A stretch of DNA of 54,033 nt from Tyzzerella sp. UBA1042 (GCA_002316675.1 DCDZ01000020.1:9219-63251); one strand, 5' to 3'; shown: positions 31,515-40,653, counted from the stretch's first letter. The notes: a model not told the origin generated them from the sequence alone. Translations and numbers: made by a program.

Positions 31515-32471
31515 CTACTCCTGGGCGCATTTCCATTTCTTCAAATATTCCTCAGACTGAAAATAGTCTGCCGCTTGGGCGGCATTCAGTTCAATTTGCC
31601 GGCGTAATTGTTCCACACTGGGAAACTTACGCTCACTGCGCAAAAATTTATAAAAAAACGTCTGCAGCGTTTCCCCATAAACATCTTGATTAAAATTCAG
31701 CAAATAGGTTTCCACAATTTTTTGTGTTCCGTTTACCGTAGGATTCATTCCAATATTGGTCACGCCATAATAATAGTTACCCTTATATAAGGTTTTTGTT
31801 GCATAAACACCATTGGGCGGAAACAGCTTCAACGGATGGGCAATGATATTCACTGTAGGAAAACCGATGGTTCTGCCCAGCTTTTTCCCCTCCGCCACCG
31901 TACCCAAAATAAAATAAGGCTCCGTCAGCATACAGTTGGCATCTTCCAAATCCTTTTCAAGCAAGCACTTACGGATTCTGGAGGAGCTCACCCGCTCCTC
32001 TTCATATAAAACAGAGGGCACGGCAATCACCTTAACACCCCTTGTTTCGCCTAATTTTTGCAGCATATCATAATCACCGGAACGGTTGGCTCCGAAATGA
32101 TAATTTTCTCCCACAATCAATACACGACATTGCAATTTCTCAAAAATCAGCTTGATTGCAAACTCTTCAGCACTCATGGCTGCAAACCTTTGGTCAAAGG
32201 GGTATTCAATATACGTATCAATGCCCATTTGCTCCATGGTATATTTTTTTTCCGAAGGCGCCATAATCAACGCAAAATTCTCTTTTTTTCCGAACACCAG
32301 CATGGGATGGGGTGAAAAGGTAAACACAACACTTTTTAGCCCCTCCTCCTTTGCAGATTGCTTTGTCAATTTGATTAACGCACGATGTCCCAAATGCAGG
32401 CCGTCAAAATTGCCCAGCGTTACCGCCGTCGGCTGATTCTGTTCTATGTGCGTATCCGTGATATGTTCCAT
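31515..32471 (-). CDS. ribF: Bifunctional riboflavin kinase / FAD synthetase
   Basis: A 318-residue enzyme making FMN and then FAD. The N-terminal adenylyltransferase domain has TLGNFDGLHLGHRALI and the later ISSTxxR-like VSSSRIRKCL. The C-terminal riboflavin kinase domain has KLGRTIGFPTVNI, PPNGVYATKT, GVTNIGMNPTV and the catalytic Glu in VETYLLNFNQDVYG. Its place after truB in the infB operon is conserved in Firmicutes. Confidence 0.95.
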   Translation of the reverse strand: MEHITDTHIEQNQPTAVTLGNFDGLHLGHRALIKLTKQSAKEEGLKSVVFTFSPHPMLVFGKKENFALIMAPSEKKYTMEQMGIDTYIEYPFDQRFAAMSAEEFAIKLIFEKLQCRVLIVGENYHFGANRSGDYDMLQKLGETRGVKVIAVPSVLYEEERVSSSRIRKCLLEKDLEDANCMLTEPYFILGTVAEGKKLGRTIGFPTVNIIAHPLKLFPPNGVYATKTLYKGNYYYGVTNIGMNPTVNGTQKIVETYLLNFNQDVYGETLQTFFYKFLRSERKFPSVEQLRRQIELNAAQAADYFQSEEYLKKWKCAQE

Positions 32472-32482
32472 TTCCCTACTCC

Positions 32483-33385
32483 TTAAATCAACATCTTAAA
32501 CGGTTTGATAAAAAAGCTTTTTTCTTCTTGTACAATATGATATATCCCGACTAAGTTTTTTTCATGGTCAAACACTGTCACCATCTGCCCAACCTCCGGC
32601 ATATTTTCAATGCAAAAAAAGTCCCGGCGTATTTTCCCGCCGTTATATAAGAGCTTCCGGGCTTCTTCGGAAACCACTGCCTTGGGATAGCCTTGTAAGG
32701 CCTCCTCCATGCCGAGAAGGGCCGTTTCTGCTTGTCCCTCTTCTACCAACGCCTTTAACACACCGAGCTTCATGGCATTTTCCAGCGCAAAATCCCCTGT
32801 TTTGGTGCGCAAAAGGCCGGCCATATGTCCGCCGTAACCCAAAACTTGCCCAATGTCCGCACATAATGTTCGGATATAGGTTCCTTTTGAACAATCCACA
32901 TCTATTTCCACCTGACAAGGGGGAAGAAACCGCAGAATTCTGATATCATACACCGTAATCCTCCGGGCCTTACGCTCCACTTCCTTACCGGCTCTGGCCA
33001 ACTCATACAGCTTTTTGCCATTGATTTTTACAGCGGAATACATGGGGGGAATTTGTTCCAGCTCACCAATAAAAGACTTGATTACTTGTCTTATCTTCTC
33101 TTCCTCAAAAGCAACGGGCTTTTCCGCAACAACCTCCCCCGAGGCATCCTCCGTTGTTGTGGTGACACCCAAGTGCAATACTGCACGGTAGGTTTTTCGT
33201 CCATCCATAACAATATCCGCAAGCTTCGTTGCTTTTCCAACACAGATGGGCAAAACACCCTCGGCATCGGGGTCTAAGGTGCCTGTGTGCCCCACCTTCT
33301 TCATATGCAGGGTTTTACGCACCACCGCCACAACATCATGTGAGGTAAACCCTTTTTCTTTGTAAATATTCAGGATTCCGTCCAA
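32483..33385 (-). CDS. truB: tRNA pseudouridine-55 synthase
   Basis: A 300-residue enzyme converting U55 of the tRNA T-loop to pseudouridine. The start GILNIYKEKGFTSHDVV matches the family, and the catalytic Asp lies in VGHTGTLDPDAEGVLPIC. RTYRAVLHLGVTTTTEDASG, PPMYSAVKINGKKLYELAR and CSKGTYIRTLCADIG are further signatures. The C-terminal segment resembles the PUA-like region. It is 12 bases from nrnA and 11 from ribF, so in the same operon. Confidence 0.95.
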   Translation of the reverse strand: MDGILNIYKEKGFTSHDVVAVVRKTLHMKKVGHTGTLDPDAEGVLPICVGKATKLADIVMDGRKTYRAVLHLGVTTTTEDASGEVVAEKPVAFEEEKIRQVIKSFIGELEQIPPMYSAVKINGKKLYELARAGKEVERKARRITVYDIRILRFLPPCQVEIDVDCSKGTYIRTLCADIGQVLGYGGHMAGLLRTKTGDFALENAMKLGVLKALVEEGQAETALLGMEEALQGYPKAVVSEEARKLLYNGGKIRRDFFCIENMPEVGQMVTVFDHEKNLVGIYHIVQEEKSFFIKPFKMLI

Positions 33386-33397
33386 GGAGCCTCCTCC

Positions 33398-34360
33398 TTA
33401 CAGCATTTTTTCAATTTCTGCAAAGATCAATTCCTTTGCCTTTGCAAGGGGTGCGGAAATGGTACACCCTGCCGCCTTCACATGGCCGCCGCCGCCAAAT
33501 TTCTGTGCCAAAGCGCATACATTGCAGTCATCATTTCCACGAAAGCTGGCTTTAATATCCTGTTCATTTTTTTCATAGAGGAAACAGGCAATTTTTGTAT
33601 CGTTGACCCCGTTTAAATAATTAATAATGGCATCCAGCTCTTTGTTTGTGCCCTTGCATTCCAAAATATCCTCCATGGTGATGAAGCTGTAAATCAGTTT
33701 TCCATCAAAATGGCTTTCCCCATGCTCTAATGCTCTGCCCATAAGCTTCAATTCCGAAAAAGTACGGCTGTCAAACAAAGTCTTGTATATTTTGTTGTAG
33801 GGAATGCCGTAGCCCATAAGCTCTCCCGCCGCCTGCATGGTATAGGGCGTGGTGGAGGTATGGCGAAAGCCCGCCGTATCATAAATAATACCTGCATATA
33901 ATGCAGCGGCAATTTCTGCATCCATAGGCAAATATCCCTGCAGCAGCTTAAATACAATTTCACTGGTGGAGGAGGCTGTCTCTTCCACATAATTGTATTC
34001 TCCAAAAAAGGAATTGCTGGCATGATGATCAATCACCATGGTGCATCTAGCCCGCTGAAAAACGTCCTCAATACCCTTTAACCGTCCCATATCGCCGCAG
34101 TCCAAGGCGATAAACAGCTCCACCTCAGCAACCGCCTCTTTGGAAACAATCAAGTAACCATTGGGAATCACATCATATTTCTTTGCGTAAGGCTCCAACA
34201 GCACCTGCACCTGCTTGCCCGCTTTCTCCAAAGCAGATGCCAAGGCTAAGCTTGCACCAATGGCATCCCCATCAGGATTCAGATGGCCGCAAAGAACAAT
34301 GTTTTGGTGAGCCGAAATGATTTCTCTGATTTTTTCTAAAGAATCATTCATTCCCCTCAT
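33398..34360 (-). CDS. nrnA: DHH-family bifunctional oligoribonuclease / pAp phosphatase NrnA
   Basis: A 320-residue DHH/DHHA1 phosphoesterase that degrades short oligoribonucleotides and dephosphorylates 3'-phosphoadenosine 5'-phosphate. Metal-binding motifs: CGHLNPDGDAIGA, ALDCGDMGRL and VIDHHASNSFFGE; the DHHA1 domain ends with KFGGGGHVKAAGCTI. The start overlaps the last codons of rbfA by 17 bases, showing tight coupling; ATG 34351 is an alternative start. This order (rbfA-nrnA-truB-ribF) is shared by many Firmicutes. Confidence 0.93.
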   Translation of the reverse strand: MRGMNDSLEKIREIISAHQNIVLCGHLNPDGDAIGASLALASALEKAGKQVQVLLEPYAKKYDVIPNGYLIVSKEAVAEVELFIALDCGDMGRLKGIEDVFQRARCTMVIDHHASNSFFGEYNYVEETASSTSEIVFKLLQGYLPMDAEIAAALYAGIIYDTAGFRHTSTTPYTMQAAGELMGYGIPYNKIYKTLFDSRTFSELKLMGRALEHGESHFDGKLIYSFITMEDILECKGTNKELDAIINYLNGVNDTKIACFLYEKNEQDIKASFRGNDDCNVCALAQKFGGGGHVKAAGCTISAPLAKAKELIFAEIEKML

Positions 34361-34727
34361 TGGCTCCCCTCTCCTTCAAATCCTTTGAAATTTGGTTGAT
34401 GAGCTGTTCCATATGAATGGCATACTCCGCCGATTCATCCAACTTAAATGTGAATTCCGGGGTTATTCTAAGGTTGACCCTCTGGGCGATCAAATGGCGG
34501 ATAAAGCCCGCCGCATTTTTTAGCCCCTTCAGCACACTGTCCTTTTCTTCCTCGTTGCCTAAAACCGAAACATGAACCTTGCAATATTTTAAATCCGGTG
34601 TTGTTTCCACCCGTATCACGCTGGTCATAGCACCGATACGGGGATCTTTTAGCTCACCTCTGATAATTTGTGATATTTCTTTTAAAATCTCATCATTCAC
34701 ACGAGAAATTCTATTGTTGCTTTTCAT
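34344..34727 (-). CDS. rbfA: Ribosome-binding factor A
   Basis: A 127-residue KH-like protein needed for 16S rRNA maturation and cold adaptation. It has the typical N-terminus RISRVNDEILKEISQIIRGELKDPRIG, VRVETTPDLKYCKVHVSVLG and the late segment RVNLRITPEFTFKLDESAEY. It is 12 bases after infB. Confidence 0.95.
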   Translation of the reverse strand: MKSNNRISRVNDEILKEISQIIRGELKDPRIGAMTSVIRVETTPDLKYCKVHVSVLGNEEEKDSVLKGLKNAAGFIRHLIAQRVNLRITPEFTFKLDESAEYAIHMEQLINQISKDLKERGANEGNE

Positions 34728-34739
34728 AATTCCACCTAA

Positions 34740-37301
34740 TTATCTGGGTACCTCCACCATGGTGAAGGCTTCCACCCAGTCACCTTCCTTCAAATCATTA
34801 AACTTTTTAAATACCAAGCCGCATTCGTAGCCTGCCGCAACTTCCTTCACGTCATCCTTAAAGCGCTTTAAGCTATCCAAATCGCCTTCAAAAATCACAA
34901 CGCTGTCCCGCAGAATACGCACCTGACAGTTGCGCACAAATTTGCCGTCTTTTACATAGCTGCCGGCAATGGTGCCAATGCCGGAGGCTTTAAACAGCTG
35001 ACGCACCTCTGCATGACCCAATACTTTTTCTTCATAAACAGGATCAAGCATACCCTTCATTGCAGCAGTAATGTCCTCAATGGCATTGTAAATTACACGG
35101 TACAAGCGAATATCTACCTTTTCTTCATCCCCAAAAATCTTTGCCGCAGGCTCGGGACGAACGTTAAACCCAATGATAATTGCATTGGAGGCGGAAGCCA
35201 GCATAACGTCGCTTTCCGTAATGGCGCCAACGCCGCCATGAATGATGCGTACCCGCACCTCTTCGTTGGACAAACGCTCCAAGCTCTGGCGCACCGCCTC
35301 AACGGAGCCCTGCACATCGGCCTTCACAACAATATTCAATTCCTTCATATTGCCACTTTGAATCTGGGAGAATAAATCGTCCAAGGAAACCTTTTGGGGT
35401 GTATCCTTAATCAGGTTTTCTCTGTTTCTTGCAATAATGCTTTCGGCAACCTGTCTTGCCTGCTTTTCATTTTCCGCCGCATAGAAGCCGTCTCCCGCAG
35501 TGGGTACTTCCGAAAGGCCCAGAATTTCCACAGGTGTAGAGGGACCCGCTTTTTTCACTCTTCTGCCCTTATCGTCTGTCATGGCTCTGATTTTACCGTA
35601 AGCACAGCCTGCCACAATGGGATCTCCTACTTGCAGAGTGCCGCTCTGAATCAAAACCGTTGCAACAGGGCCGCGGCCCTTATCCAACTGTGCCTCTATG
35701 ATAACACCTCTTGCCCTTTTATTGGGATTTGCACGCAATTCCTTCATTTCTGCAACCAAATTGATCATTTCCAACAGGGTATCAAGGCCTTCCTTGGAAG
35801 CCGCAGAAACAGGAACGCAAATGGTTTCACCGCCCCAATCTTCAGCTACCAGCTCATACTCTGTTAATTCCTGCTTCACACGGTCGGGATTTGCAGAGGG
35901 CTTATCCATTTTGTTGATGGCAACAATAATTTCAACGCCGGCTGCCTTTGCATGGTTGATTGCCTCTATGGTTTGAGGCATAACGCCGTCATCTGCCGCC
36001 ACAACCAAAATTGCAATATCCGTAATTTGCGCACCACGCATACGCATTGCCGTAAAGGCTTCATGTCCGGGGGTATCCAAGAAGGTAATGGGCTTTCCGG
36101 CAATCTGCACCGTATATGCACCAATATGCTGGGTAATGCCGCCGGCTTCTCCCTTGGTTACATCGCTGTGACGAATGGCATCCAGCAAGGAGGTTTTACC
36201 ATGATCAACGTGACCCATAACTACAACAACGGGAGGACGTTCCTCCAATACGCTGTCGTCTTCCTCTTCCTCGGCAAAAACCGTCTCCATAATGTCCTTT
36301 TCTTCTTCTTTTTCAAGAATTACATTATATTCCAGAGCAATGAGGGATGCCGTTTCAAAATCAAGGGTCGCATTGATATTCATCATTTTGCCCTTTTTCA
36401 TTAAATTCATCACAAGGTCAGAGCCTTTTTTTCCAAGAACCTCAGCCAACTCCTTTATGCTGATGGGCTCGGCAATTGTTTTTAAAACAGGATCGGGATT
36501 TTCAGCTCTTTCTGCTGCCTCCAAAGCTTGCATTTCTGCCATGAGGGCCGCTTCCTCTTCTCTTTCACGGCGTCTGCGTTCCAGTGGATTCTCTCTGGGC
36601 TTTTGATCCTTTTTGCCGCCCTTTGCATTTCCGCCGTCCTTTTTGGCGCCCTTCTTGTTTACATTGCCTGCATTGCTGCTTTTGGCAGTATTGGCGGCAT
36701 TTCCAGTGCTTTTGGCCGTATTGCTTTTCGGAGCACTGCCGTTGTTATTGCTTTTTGCCGCATTGCCGTTGGCGCTGCTGCCATTGTTATTACTCTTATT
36801 GTTATGATTGCCTTTATAGTTATTGCTAGTATTATTACTATTTCTTGTATTGCTATGATTGCTGTTATGATTGCCGTTGTTCCTGTTGCCCGTATTGCTT
36901 CCACTGGCCGCATTGCGGTTATTCTGGCTGCTGTGATTCCGGGTATTGTTTGTATTGCTATTCCCGCTATTACGGTTTGCGTTTTGCTGCTGGCGAGGGG
37001 CATCTTTCTTTTCGTTCTCTTTCTTCCCCTCCACCTTTTTCTCAAGAGGCTTCTCCGTCTTTTGCTGCTTGGGTGCAGGCTTATGATTTTCGGCAGGCCT
37101 CTGCCCTGCATGGTTTGCAGGCTGTGCTGCCGGCCCATTCTCTGCCGCCTGATAGAGTTTTTTCACCTTTTCAACGGCATCCCCCTCCAACACACTCATG
37201 TGGCTGGTTGCCTCTATATGAATACTTTTTAACTTTACCATTAAATCTTTGTTTGCAACGCCAAGCTGTTTTGCTAATTCATAAATTCGAATCTTTGACA
37301 T
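34740..37301 (-). CDS. infB: Translation initiation factor IF-2
   Basis: An 853-residue IF-2 that brings fMet-tRNA to the 30S subunit. The N-terminal IF2_N domain (IRIYELAKQLGVANKDLM) is followed by a disordered linker, a second IF2_N-like segment (ISIKELAEVLGKKGSDLVMNLM) and the GTPase core with MGHVDHGKTSLLD, DTPGHEAFTAMR and INKMDKPSANPD. The C-terminal domains (EGLDTLLEMI onward, YRVIYNAIEDITAAM, and GTIAGSYVKDGKFVRN) are complete. The linker at about residues 107-214 is extremely rich in Asn (40 of 108 by count) with Ser, Gly and Lys. Most of the operon's codon use looks ordinary; the linker repeats AAC/AAT units. Confidence 0.97.
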   Translation of the reverse strand: MSKIRIYELAKQLGVANKDLMVKLKSIHIEATSHMSVLEGDAVEKVKKLYQAAENGPAAQPANHAGQRPAENHKPAPKQQKTEKPLEKKVEGKKENEKKDAPRQQQNANRNSGNSNTNNTRNHSSQNNRNAASGSNTGNRNNGNHNSNHSNTRNSNNTSNNYKGNHNNKSNNNGSSANGNAAKSNNNGSAPKSNTAKSTGNAANTAKSSNAGNVNKKGAKKDGGNAKGGKKDQKPRENPLERRRREREEEAALMAEMQALEAAERAENPDPVLKTIAEPISIKELAEVLGKKGSDLVMNLMKKGKMMNINATLDFETASLIALEYNVILEKEEEKDIMETVFAEEEEDDSVLEERPPVVVVMGHVDHGKTSLLDAIRHSDVTKGEAGGITQHIGAYTVQIAGKPITFLDTPGHEAFTAMRMRGAQITDIAILVVAADDGVMPQTIEAINHAKAAGVEIIVAINKMDKPSANPDRVKQELTEYELVAEDWGGETICVPVSAASKEGLDTLLEMINLVAEMKELRANPNKRARGVIIEAQLDKGRGPVATVLIQSGTLQVGDPIVAGCAYGKIRAMTDDKGRRVKKAGPSTPVEILGLSEVPTAGDGFYAAENEKQARQVAESIIARNRENLIKDTPQKVSLDDLFSQIQSGNMKELNIVVKADVQGSVEAVRQSLERLSNEEVRVRIIHGGVGAITESDVMLASASNAIIIGFNVRPEPAAKIFGDEEKVDIRLYRVIYNAIEDITAAMKGMLDPVYEEKVLGHAEVRQLFKASGIGTIAGSYVKDGKFVRNCQVRILRDSVVIFEGDLDSLKRFKDDVKEVAAGYECGLVFKKFNDLKEGDWVEAFTMVEVPR

Positions 37302-37345
37302 TCACGACACCTCTACTTTCCGAATGATAAAATGCTTTTACATTT

Positions 37346-37660
37346 TCATTCACAACCTTTATCTTCTTCTGCCAACTCCAAAAGCCTTTTTGCAAAGCCT
37401 CCATCCGTTACAGCAAGAATTGCCCGAAATTCCTCCCCAACAGCACTTCCTAAGCTTTCCTTGTCCCCCATCTCGACCAGTGAAATTTTATAGTAAGCCG
37501 CTGAATTATGAAATTTCTTTTTTGTATTCCCGGAAGCATCCCCTGCAAGAATCAATAGCTTTGCTGTTTTCTGACGAATTGCATTCTCCGCTGCCACTTC
37601 TCCGCCGACAACCTTCCCGGCCTTTTTACATAATCCTAAAAGAGAATAAAATTTATTCAT
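37346..37660 (-). CDS. ylxQ: L7Ae-family ribosomal protein YlxQ
   Basis: A 104-residue L7Ae/L30e-fold RNA-binding protein. Family features are YSLLGLCKKAGKVVGGE, KLLILAGDASGNTKKK and AILAVTDGGFAKRLLEL. The Firmicutes YlxQ proteins bind kink-turn RNAs in vitro but their role is not settled. ATG 37660 lies within the last codons of rnpM and has GGTGAAGAG upstream; ATG 37672 is the alternative. It lies between rnpM and infB in the standard order. Confidence 0.9.
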   Translation of the reverse strand: MNKFYSLLGLCKKAGKVVGGEVAAENAIRQKTAKLLILAGDASGNTKKKFHNSAAYYKISLVEMGDKESLGSAVGEEFRAILAVTDGGFAKRLLELAEEDKGCE

Positions 37661-37928
37661 GCTCTTCACCATCCAACGCCCGCAAAAGCTGCTCGTATAC
37701 TTCCTTGGGTACGGGTGCTTTGAAGGAGCGTTCTAGCCCTTTGGTTTTCTGGGCTTTTGTCAAGCATTCGCCGCAGGGGCAAATATACGCCCCTCTGCCC
37801 GGTTTTTTCCCCGTCCTATCCAGAGAAAATTCGCCCGCATCGTTGCGCACGATACGAATCAGCTCTTTTTTGCTTTTCATCTCTTGACACCCGGTACATT
37901 TTCTCAGAGGAATTTTTCTTTGCTTCAT
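37653..37928 (-). CDS. rnpM: YlxR/RnpM family RNA-binding protein
   Basis: A 91-residue basic protein with the YlxR signature RKIPLRKCTGCQEMKSKKEL and KPGRGAYICPCGECL. The four Cys (KCTGC and ICPCGEC) are conserved in many members. B. subtilis YlxR was recently renamed RnpM for its action on RNase P; the assignment here is by orthology and place, between nusA and ylxQ. It overlaps ylxQ by eight bases. Confidence 0.93.
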   Translation of the reverse strand: MKQRKIPLRKCTGCQEMKSKKELIRIVRNDAGEFSLDRTGKKPGRGAYICPCGECLTKAQKTKGLERSFKAPVPKEVYEQLLRALDGEEHE

Positions 37929-37947
37929 AACAACATCCTCCTTCTTT

Positions 37948-39135
37948 TTATTCTTCTGTCTGCGCCTCTTCTTCCGCCGTTACTTCCGGTACAGCTTCTT
38001 CCGTCTCTACTTCTTCTGCTTCTATTTCTTCTGCCTCTAGTTCTTCAGGCACCGCTTCCGCCGCTGTCTCCTCAGGCTCCTCGCCTAAAAAGTTTGTTGC
38101 CTTTGCCTGGGTTTCGCTTTTTATATCAATTCTCCATCCGGTCAGCTTGGCGGATAATCTTGCATTTTGCCCTTCCTTACCGATGGCCAAGGAAAGCTGA
38201 TGATCCGGCACCACAATTTTTGCACTTTGTTCCTCCGCATTTAATGCAACCTCTACCACCTTGGAGGGGCTTAATGCAGCGGCAATAAATTCCTTGGGGT
38301 CGTCACTCCAATGAATCACGTCGATTTTTTCTCCACCCAATTCCTTTACGATCACGTTGACACGATAGCCGTTTTGCCCAACGCAAGCACCCAAGGCATC
38401 CACGTTTTTATCCTTTGAATAAACGGCAATTTTTGTACGGCTGCCCGCCTCTCTGGCAATGCTCTTAATTTCAACCGTACCGTCGAAAACCTCCGGTACC
38501 TCCTGCTCAAACAAACGCTTCACCAATTCCGGATGGGTTCTGGAAACAAAAATCTGCGGGCCCTTTGTTGTTTGCTTTACCTCCAAAACATATACCTTCA
38601 GGCGGTTCATAAAGGTATATTGTTCCCCGGGAATTTGCTCGTTGGAAGCCAAAACCGCATCAATCTTGCCCATCTGCACAATAATATTACGTCTGTCTCT
38701 ACGCTGAACAATGGCAGTTACAACCTCTCGTTCTTTTGTAATATACTGATTATATAATATTTCCCTTTCTGCTTCACGGAATTTCTGTACTACTACCTGT
38801 TTCGCAGTCTGTGCGGAGATTCGTCCAAAATCCCTCGGCGTTACTTCCAGGTCAACCACATCCCCCACTGCATAGTTGGAGTTTAATACCCTTGCCGCAC
38901 TCAGCAAAATTTCATTCTGCTCGTCCTGAATTTCTTCTGTGACGGTTTTTTGTGCATAGCAGGCAACATTTCCCGTTTCCCGGTCAATGACAACCTTAAT
39001 GTTTTGACCACTGCCGAAGTTCTTTTTACAAGCTGAAACCAAAGATGCCTCAATGGCCTCAAAAATAATTTCCTTATCGATGCCTTTTTCTTTTTCGATT
39101 AAATTCAAAGCATCCATAAACTCCGCTCTATCCAT
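37948..39135 (-). CDS. nusA: Transcription termination/antitermination factor NusA
   Basis: A 395-residue RNA polymerase-binding factor. The N-terminal domain starts FMDALNLIEKEKGIDKEII; S1 domain (about residues 135-200) has REREVVTAIVQRRDRRNIIV; the two KH domains include IFVSRTHPELVKRLFEQEVPE and ALGACVGQNGYRVNVI, then LAIGKEGQNARLSAKLTGW. After the KH2 end (about residue 345) comes a strongly acidic tail of Glu/Ala/Val, where E. coli has AR domains; Firmicutes NusA lacks those and such tails vary. It lies 22 bases after rimP. Confidence 0.96.
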   Translation of the reverse strand: MDRAEFMDALNLIEKEKGIDKEIIFEAIEASLVSACKKNFGSGQNIKVVIDRETGNVACYAQKTVTEEIQDEQNEILLSAARVLNSNYAVGDVVDLEVTPRDFGRISAQTAKQVVVQKFREAEREILYNQYITKEREVVTAIVQRRDRRNIIVQMGKIDAVLASNEQIPGEQYTFMNRLKVYVLEVKQTTKGPQIFVSRTHPELVKRLFEQEVPEVFDGTVEIKSIAREAGSRTKIAVYSKDKNVDALGACVGQNGYRVNVIVKELGGEKIDVIHWSDDPKEFIAAALSPSKVVEVALNAEEQSAKIVVPDHQLSLAIGKEGQNARLSAKLTGWRIDIKSETQAKATNFLGEEPEETAAEAVPEELEAEEIEAEEVETEEAVPEVTAEEEAQTEE

Positions 39136-39157
39136 TTTTCCTATTCCTCCTCTTAAC

Positions 39158-39625
39158 CTAAAAGACTACTGCCAAGCGAACGCTGGCAACATCCTTTTGT
39201 ACAAACGTAATGATATTGCTCTTTTCATCCTGCACGGAAATCACTCCGTCCTCCAACCCCAACAGCTTGCCTTGAAATTGCTTTTGTCCTTCCATGGCTT
39301 TATACAGCTTAATATCAATGGTTTCGCCACGGTATTTTTCAAAATCCTCGTCTTTTTTCAGCGGTCTGTCTATACCGGGAGAGCTTACCTCTAAAATATA
39401 CGGCTGTTCTATGGGATCCTCCGTATCAAGCTTGGCCTCTAGGGCACGGCTTACACCCTCACAGTCGTCAATGTCTACGCCGCCTTCTTTATCAATATAA
39501 ACACGCAGATACCAATTTGCGCCCTCTTTTACAAATTCAAGATCTACCAGTTCCAGCTTTTTATCCGCAATAATCGGCTCTAAAATAGGCAGAATCTTTT
39601 TATCCGTATTACTTATTTTCGCCAT
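39158..39625 (-). CDS. rimP: Ribosome maturation factor RimP
   Basis: A 155-residue 30S assembly factor. Two domains are apparent: N-terminal with LELVDLEFVKEGANWYLRVYID and DDCEGVSRALEAKLD, and the C-terminal SH3-like one, with ILEVSSPGIDRPLKKDEDF at their junction. The ATG at 39625 lies seven bases after AGAGG; a GTG at 39631 is closer to the site and less likely. It is the first gene of the ten-gene operon ending with eamA. Confidence 0.95.
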   Translation of the reverse strand: MAKISNTDKKILPILEPIIADKKLELVDLEFVKEGANWYLRVYIDKEGGVDIDDCEGVSRALEAKLDTEDPIEQPYILEVSSPGIDRPLKKDEDFEKYRGETIDIKLYKAMEGQKQFQGKLLGLEDGVISVQDEKSNIITFVQKDVASVRLAVVF

Positions 39626-39665
39626 TTCCACACCTCTTTTTATGAAAATTTACCCATGCAATAAT

Positions 39666-39691
39666 AAAGAGTGGGTATTTACCCACTCTTT
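39666..39691 (-). promoter_or_regulatory. Terminator-like hairpin in the rimP-nusA leader (possible attenuator)
   Basis: Arms 39666-39676 and 39681-39691 form a perfect 11-bp stem with a 4-base loop, about 20 bases after the expected start of transcription, followed by TTTATTATTG on the minus strand. Downstream TGGGT (near 39652-39656) could pair with ACCCA of the stem in competition. Being inside the leader, it may tune expression of nusA itself. Confidence 0.6.
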
Positions 39692-39719
39692 CGCCTGCAT
39701 ACTATAAGTTTCTTGTTAG

Positions 39720-39748
39720 AGTATAGCACCGTTTTGCCCCAATTGCAA
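39720..39748 (-). promoter_or_regulatory. Sigma-A promoter of the rimP-nusA-infB operon
   Basis: Minus-strand TTGCAA (39743-39748), 17-base spacer, TATACT (39720-39725). Confidence 0.8.
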
Positions 39749-39902
39749 GCACTTTCCAATTTTTTTCAGCCTCCGCCCTGCCGGAAGGACACAGCAAAAT
39801 TACCAAACAAAAAAATGGCTTTTGATTGTGGTTTCTAGATGCTTTCCCGCCTTGCCTTCTACGCTGGTTTCTATCTTTGGAATTGCCTACATTGAACTTT
39901 TT

Positions 39903-40595
39903 TCATAGTATATTCACCAACAGAGGCGTCAATAAGATGGGCAGAAACATGGCAGGCAAAAAGTTCAAAACCTTCAGCTTTGTAATCCCTACGATATTCA
40001 AGCCTAAGGCGAAAATTAAAACCGATCCCACACAAGTCATCTCCGCCACCACGCCGTCGGTCAAAAAGGGAGCAACCACTTGGGCAAGCAATACTATGCC
40101 CCCTTGGAAAAGAAGCACAAAGACTGCGGAGAGCAAAACGCCGATACCAAGGGTAGAGGCAAAAATCATAGACGAAATGAAATCGAGGACAGACTTGGTA
40201 AAAAGCATTTCATAATTTCCTGCTAGTCCCGCTTGCAAGGAACCCACAACCGTCATGGCGCCCACACAAAATAATAAGGAAGCGGCAATAAACCCCTCAG
40301 CAATGGAAACCTTGCCGTTGTCTTTTTTAAATCTTTCTTCCAGCCCGGCGGCAAAGCGGTTGAGCCTTGCGTCTAAGGTAAGCCCCTCGCCAATGACAAT
40401 GCCGATTGCCATAGAAAGAATCAAAACCAAGGTATTGCTGCCCTTTAACGCACCTGACCACCCGATATACAACGTGCAAAGGCCCAAGCCTTTCATCATA
40501 GCATCGGAAACTCTTTCCGGAATTCCTTTTTTAATCAGCATACCAATGCCGCCGCCAAACAGCACCGCGAGCACATTCACAATTACCCCAAGCAT
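39903..40595 (-). CDS. DUF554 family membrane protein
   Basis: A 230-residue protein with about six or seven hydrophobic segments and the DUF554 N-terminus MLGVIVNVLAVLFGGGIGMLIKKGIPE, then GLCTLYIGWSGALKG and a late GLNIVGITKLKVLNFLPAM. Function is unknown; members are thought to be transporters. ATG 40595 has GGAGG six bases upstream. It has its own promoter; 278 bases separate it from rimP. Confidence 0.9.
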   Translation of the reverse strand: MLGVIVNVLAVLFGGGIGMLIKKGIPERVSDAMMKGLGLCTLYIGWSGALKGSNTLVLILSMAIGIVIGEGLTLDARLNRFAAGLEERFKKDNGKVSIAEGFIAASLLFCVGAMTVVGSLQAGLAGNYEMLFTKSVLDFISSMIFASTLGIGVLLSAVFVLLFQGGIVLLAQVVAPFLTDGVVAEMTCVGSVLIFALGLNIVGITKLKVLNFLPAMFLPILLTPLLVNIL

Positions 40596-40624
40596 ATTGC
40601 GCCTCCTATCCAATAAATATGGAA

Positions 40625-40653
40625 AGTATAGCATTTTTTCCATTGTTTGTCTA
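40625..40653 (-). promoter_or_regulatory. Sigma-A promoter for the DUF554 gene
   Basis: Minus-strand TAGACA (40648-40653), 17-base spacer, TATACT (40625-40630); each matches five of six. Confidence 0.8.

Noticed and set aside
36528..37232. Long plus-strand open frame (234 codons), plus others in the same stretch, opposite infB
   Set aside because: They are mirror frames of the Asn-rich, low-complexity infB linker; their hydrophobic composition comes from the reverse complement of Asn/Ser/Gly codons. No ribosome binding site, and IF2 is certain on the other strand.
39826..40215. Plus-strand frame of 129 codons opposite the DUF554 gene
   Set aside because: Antisense to a clear membrane protein; no ribosome binding site.
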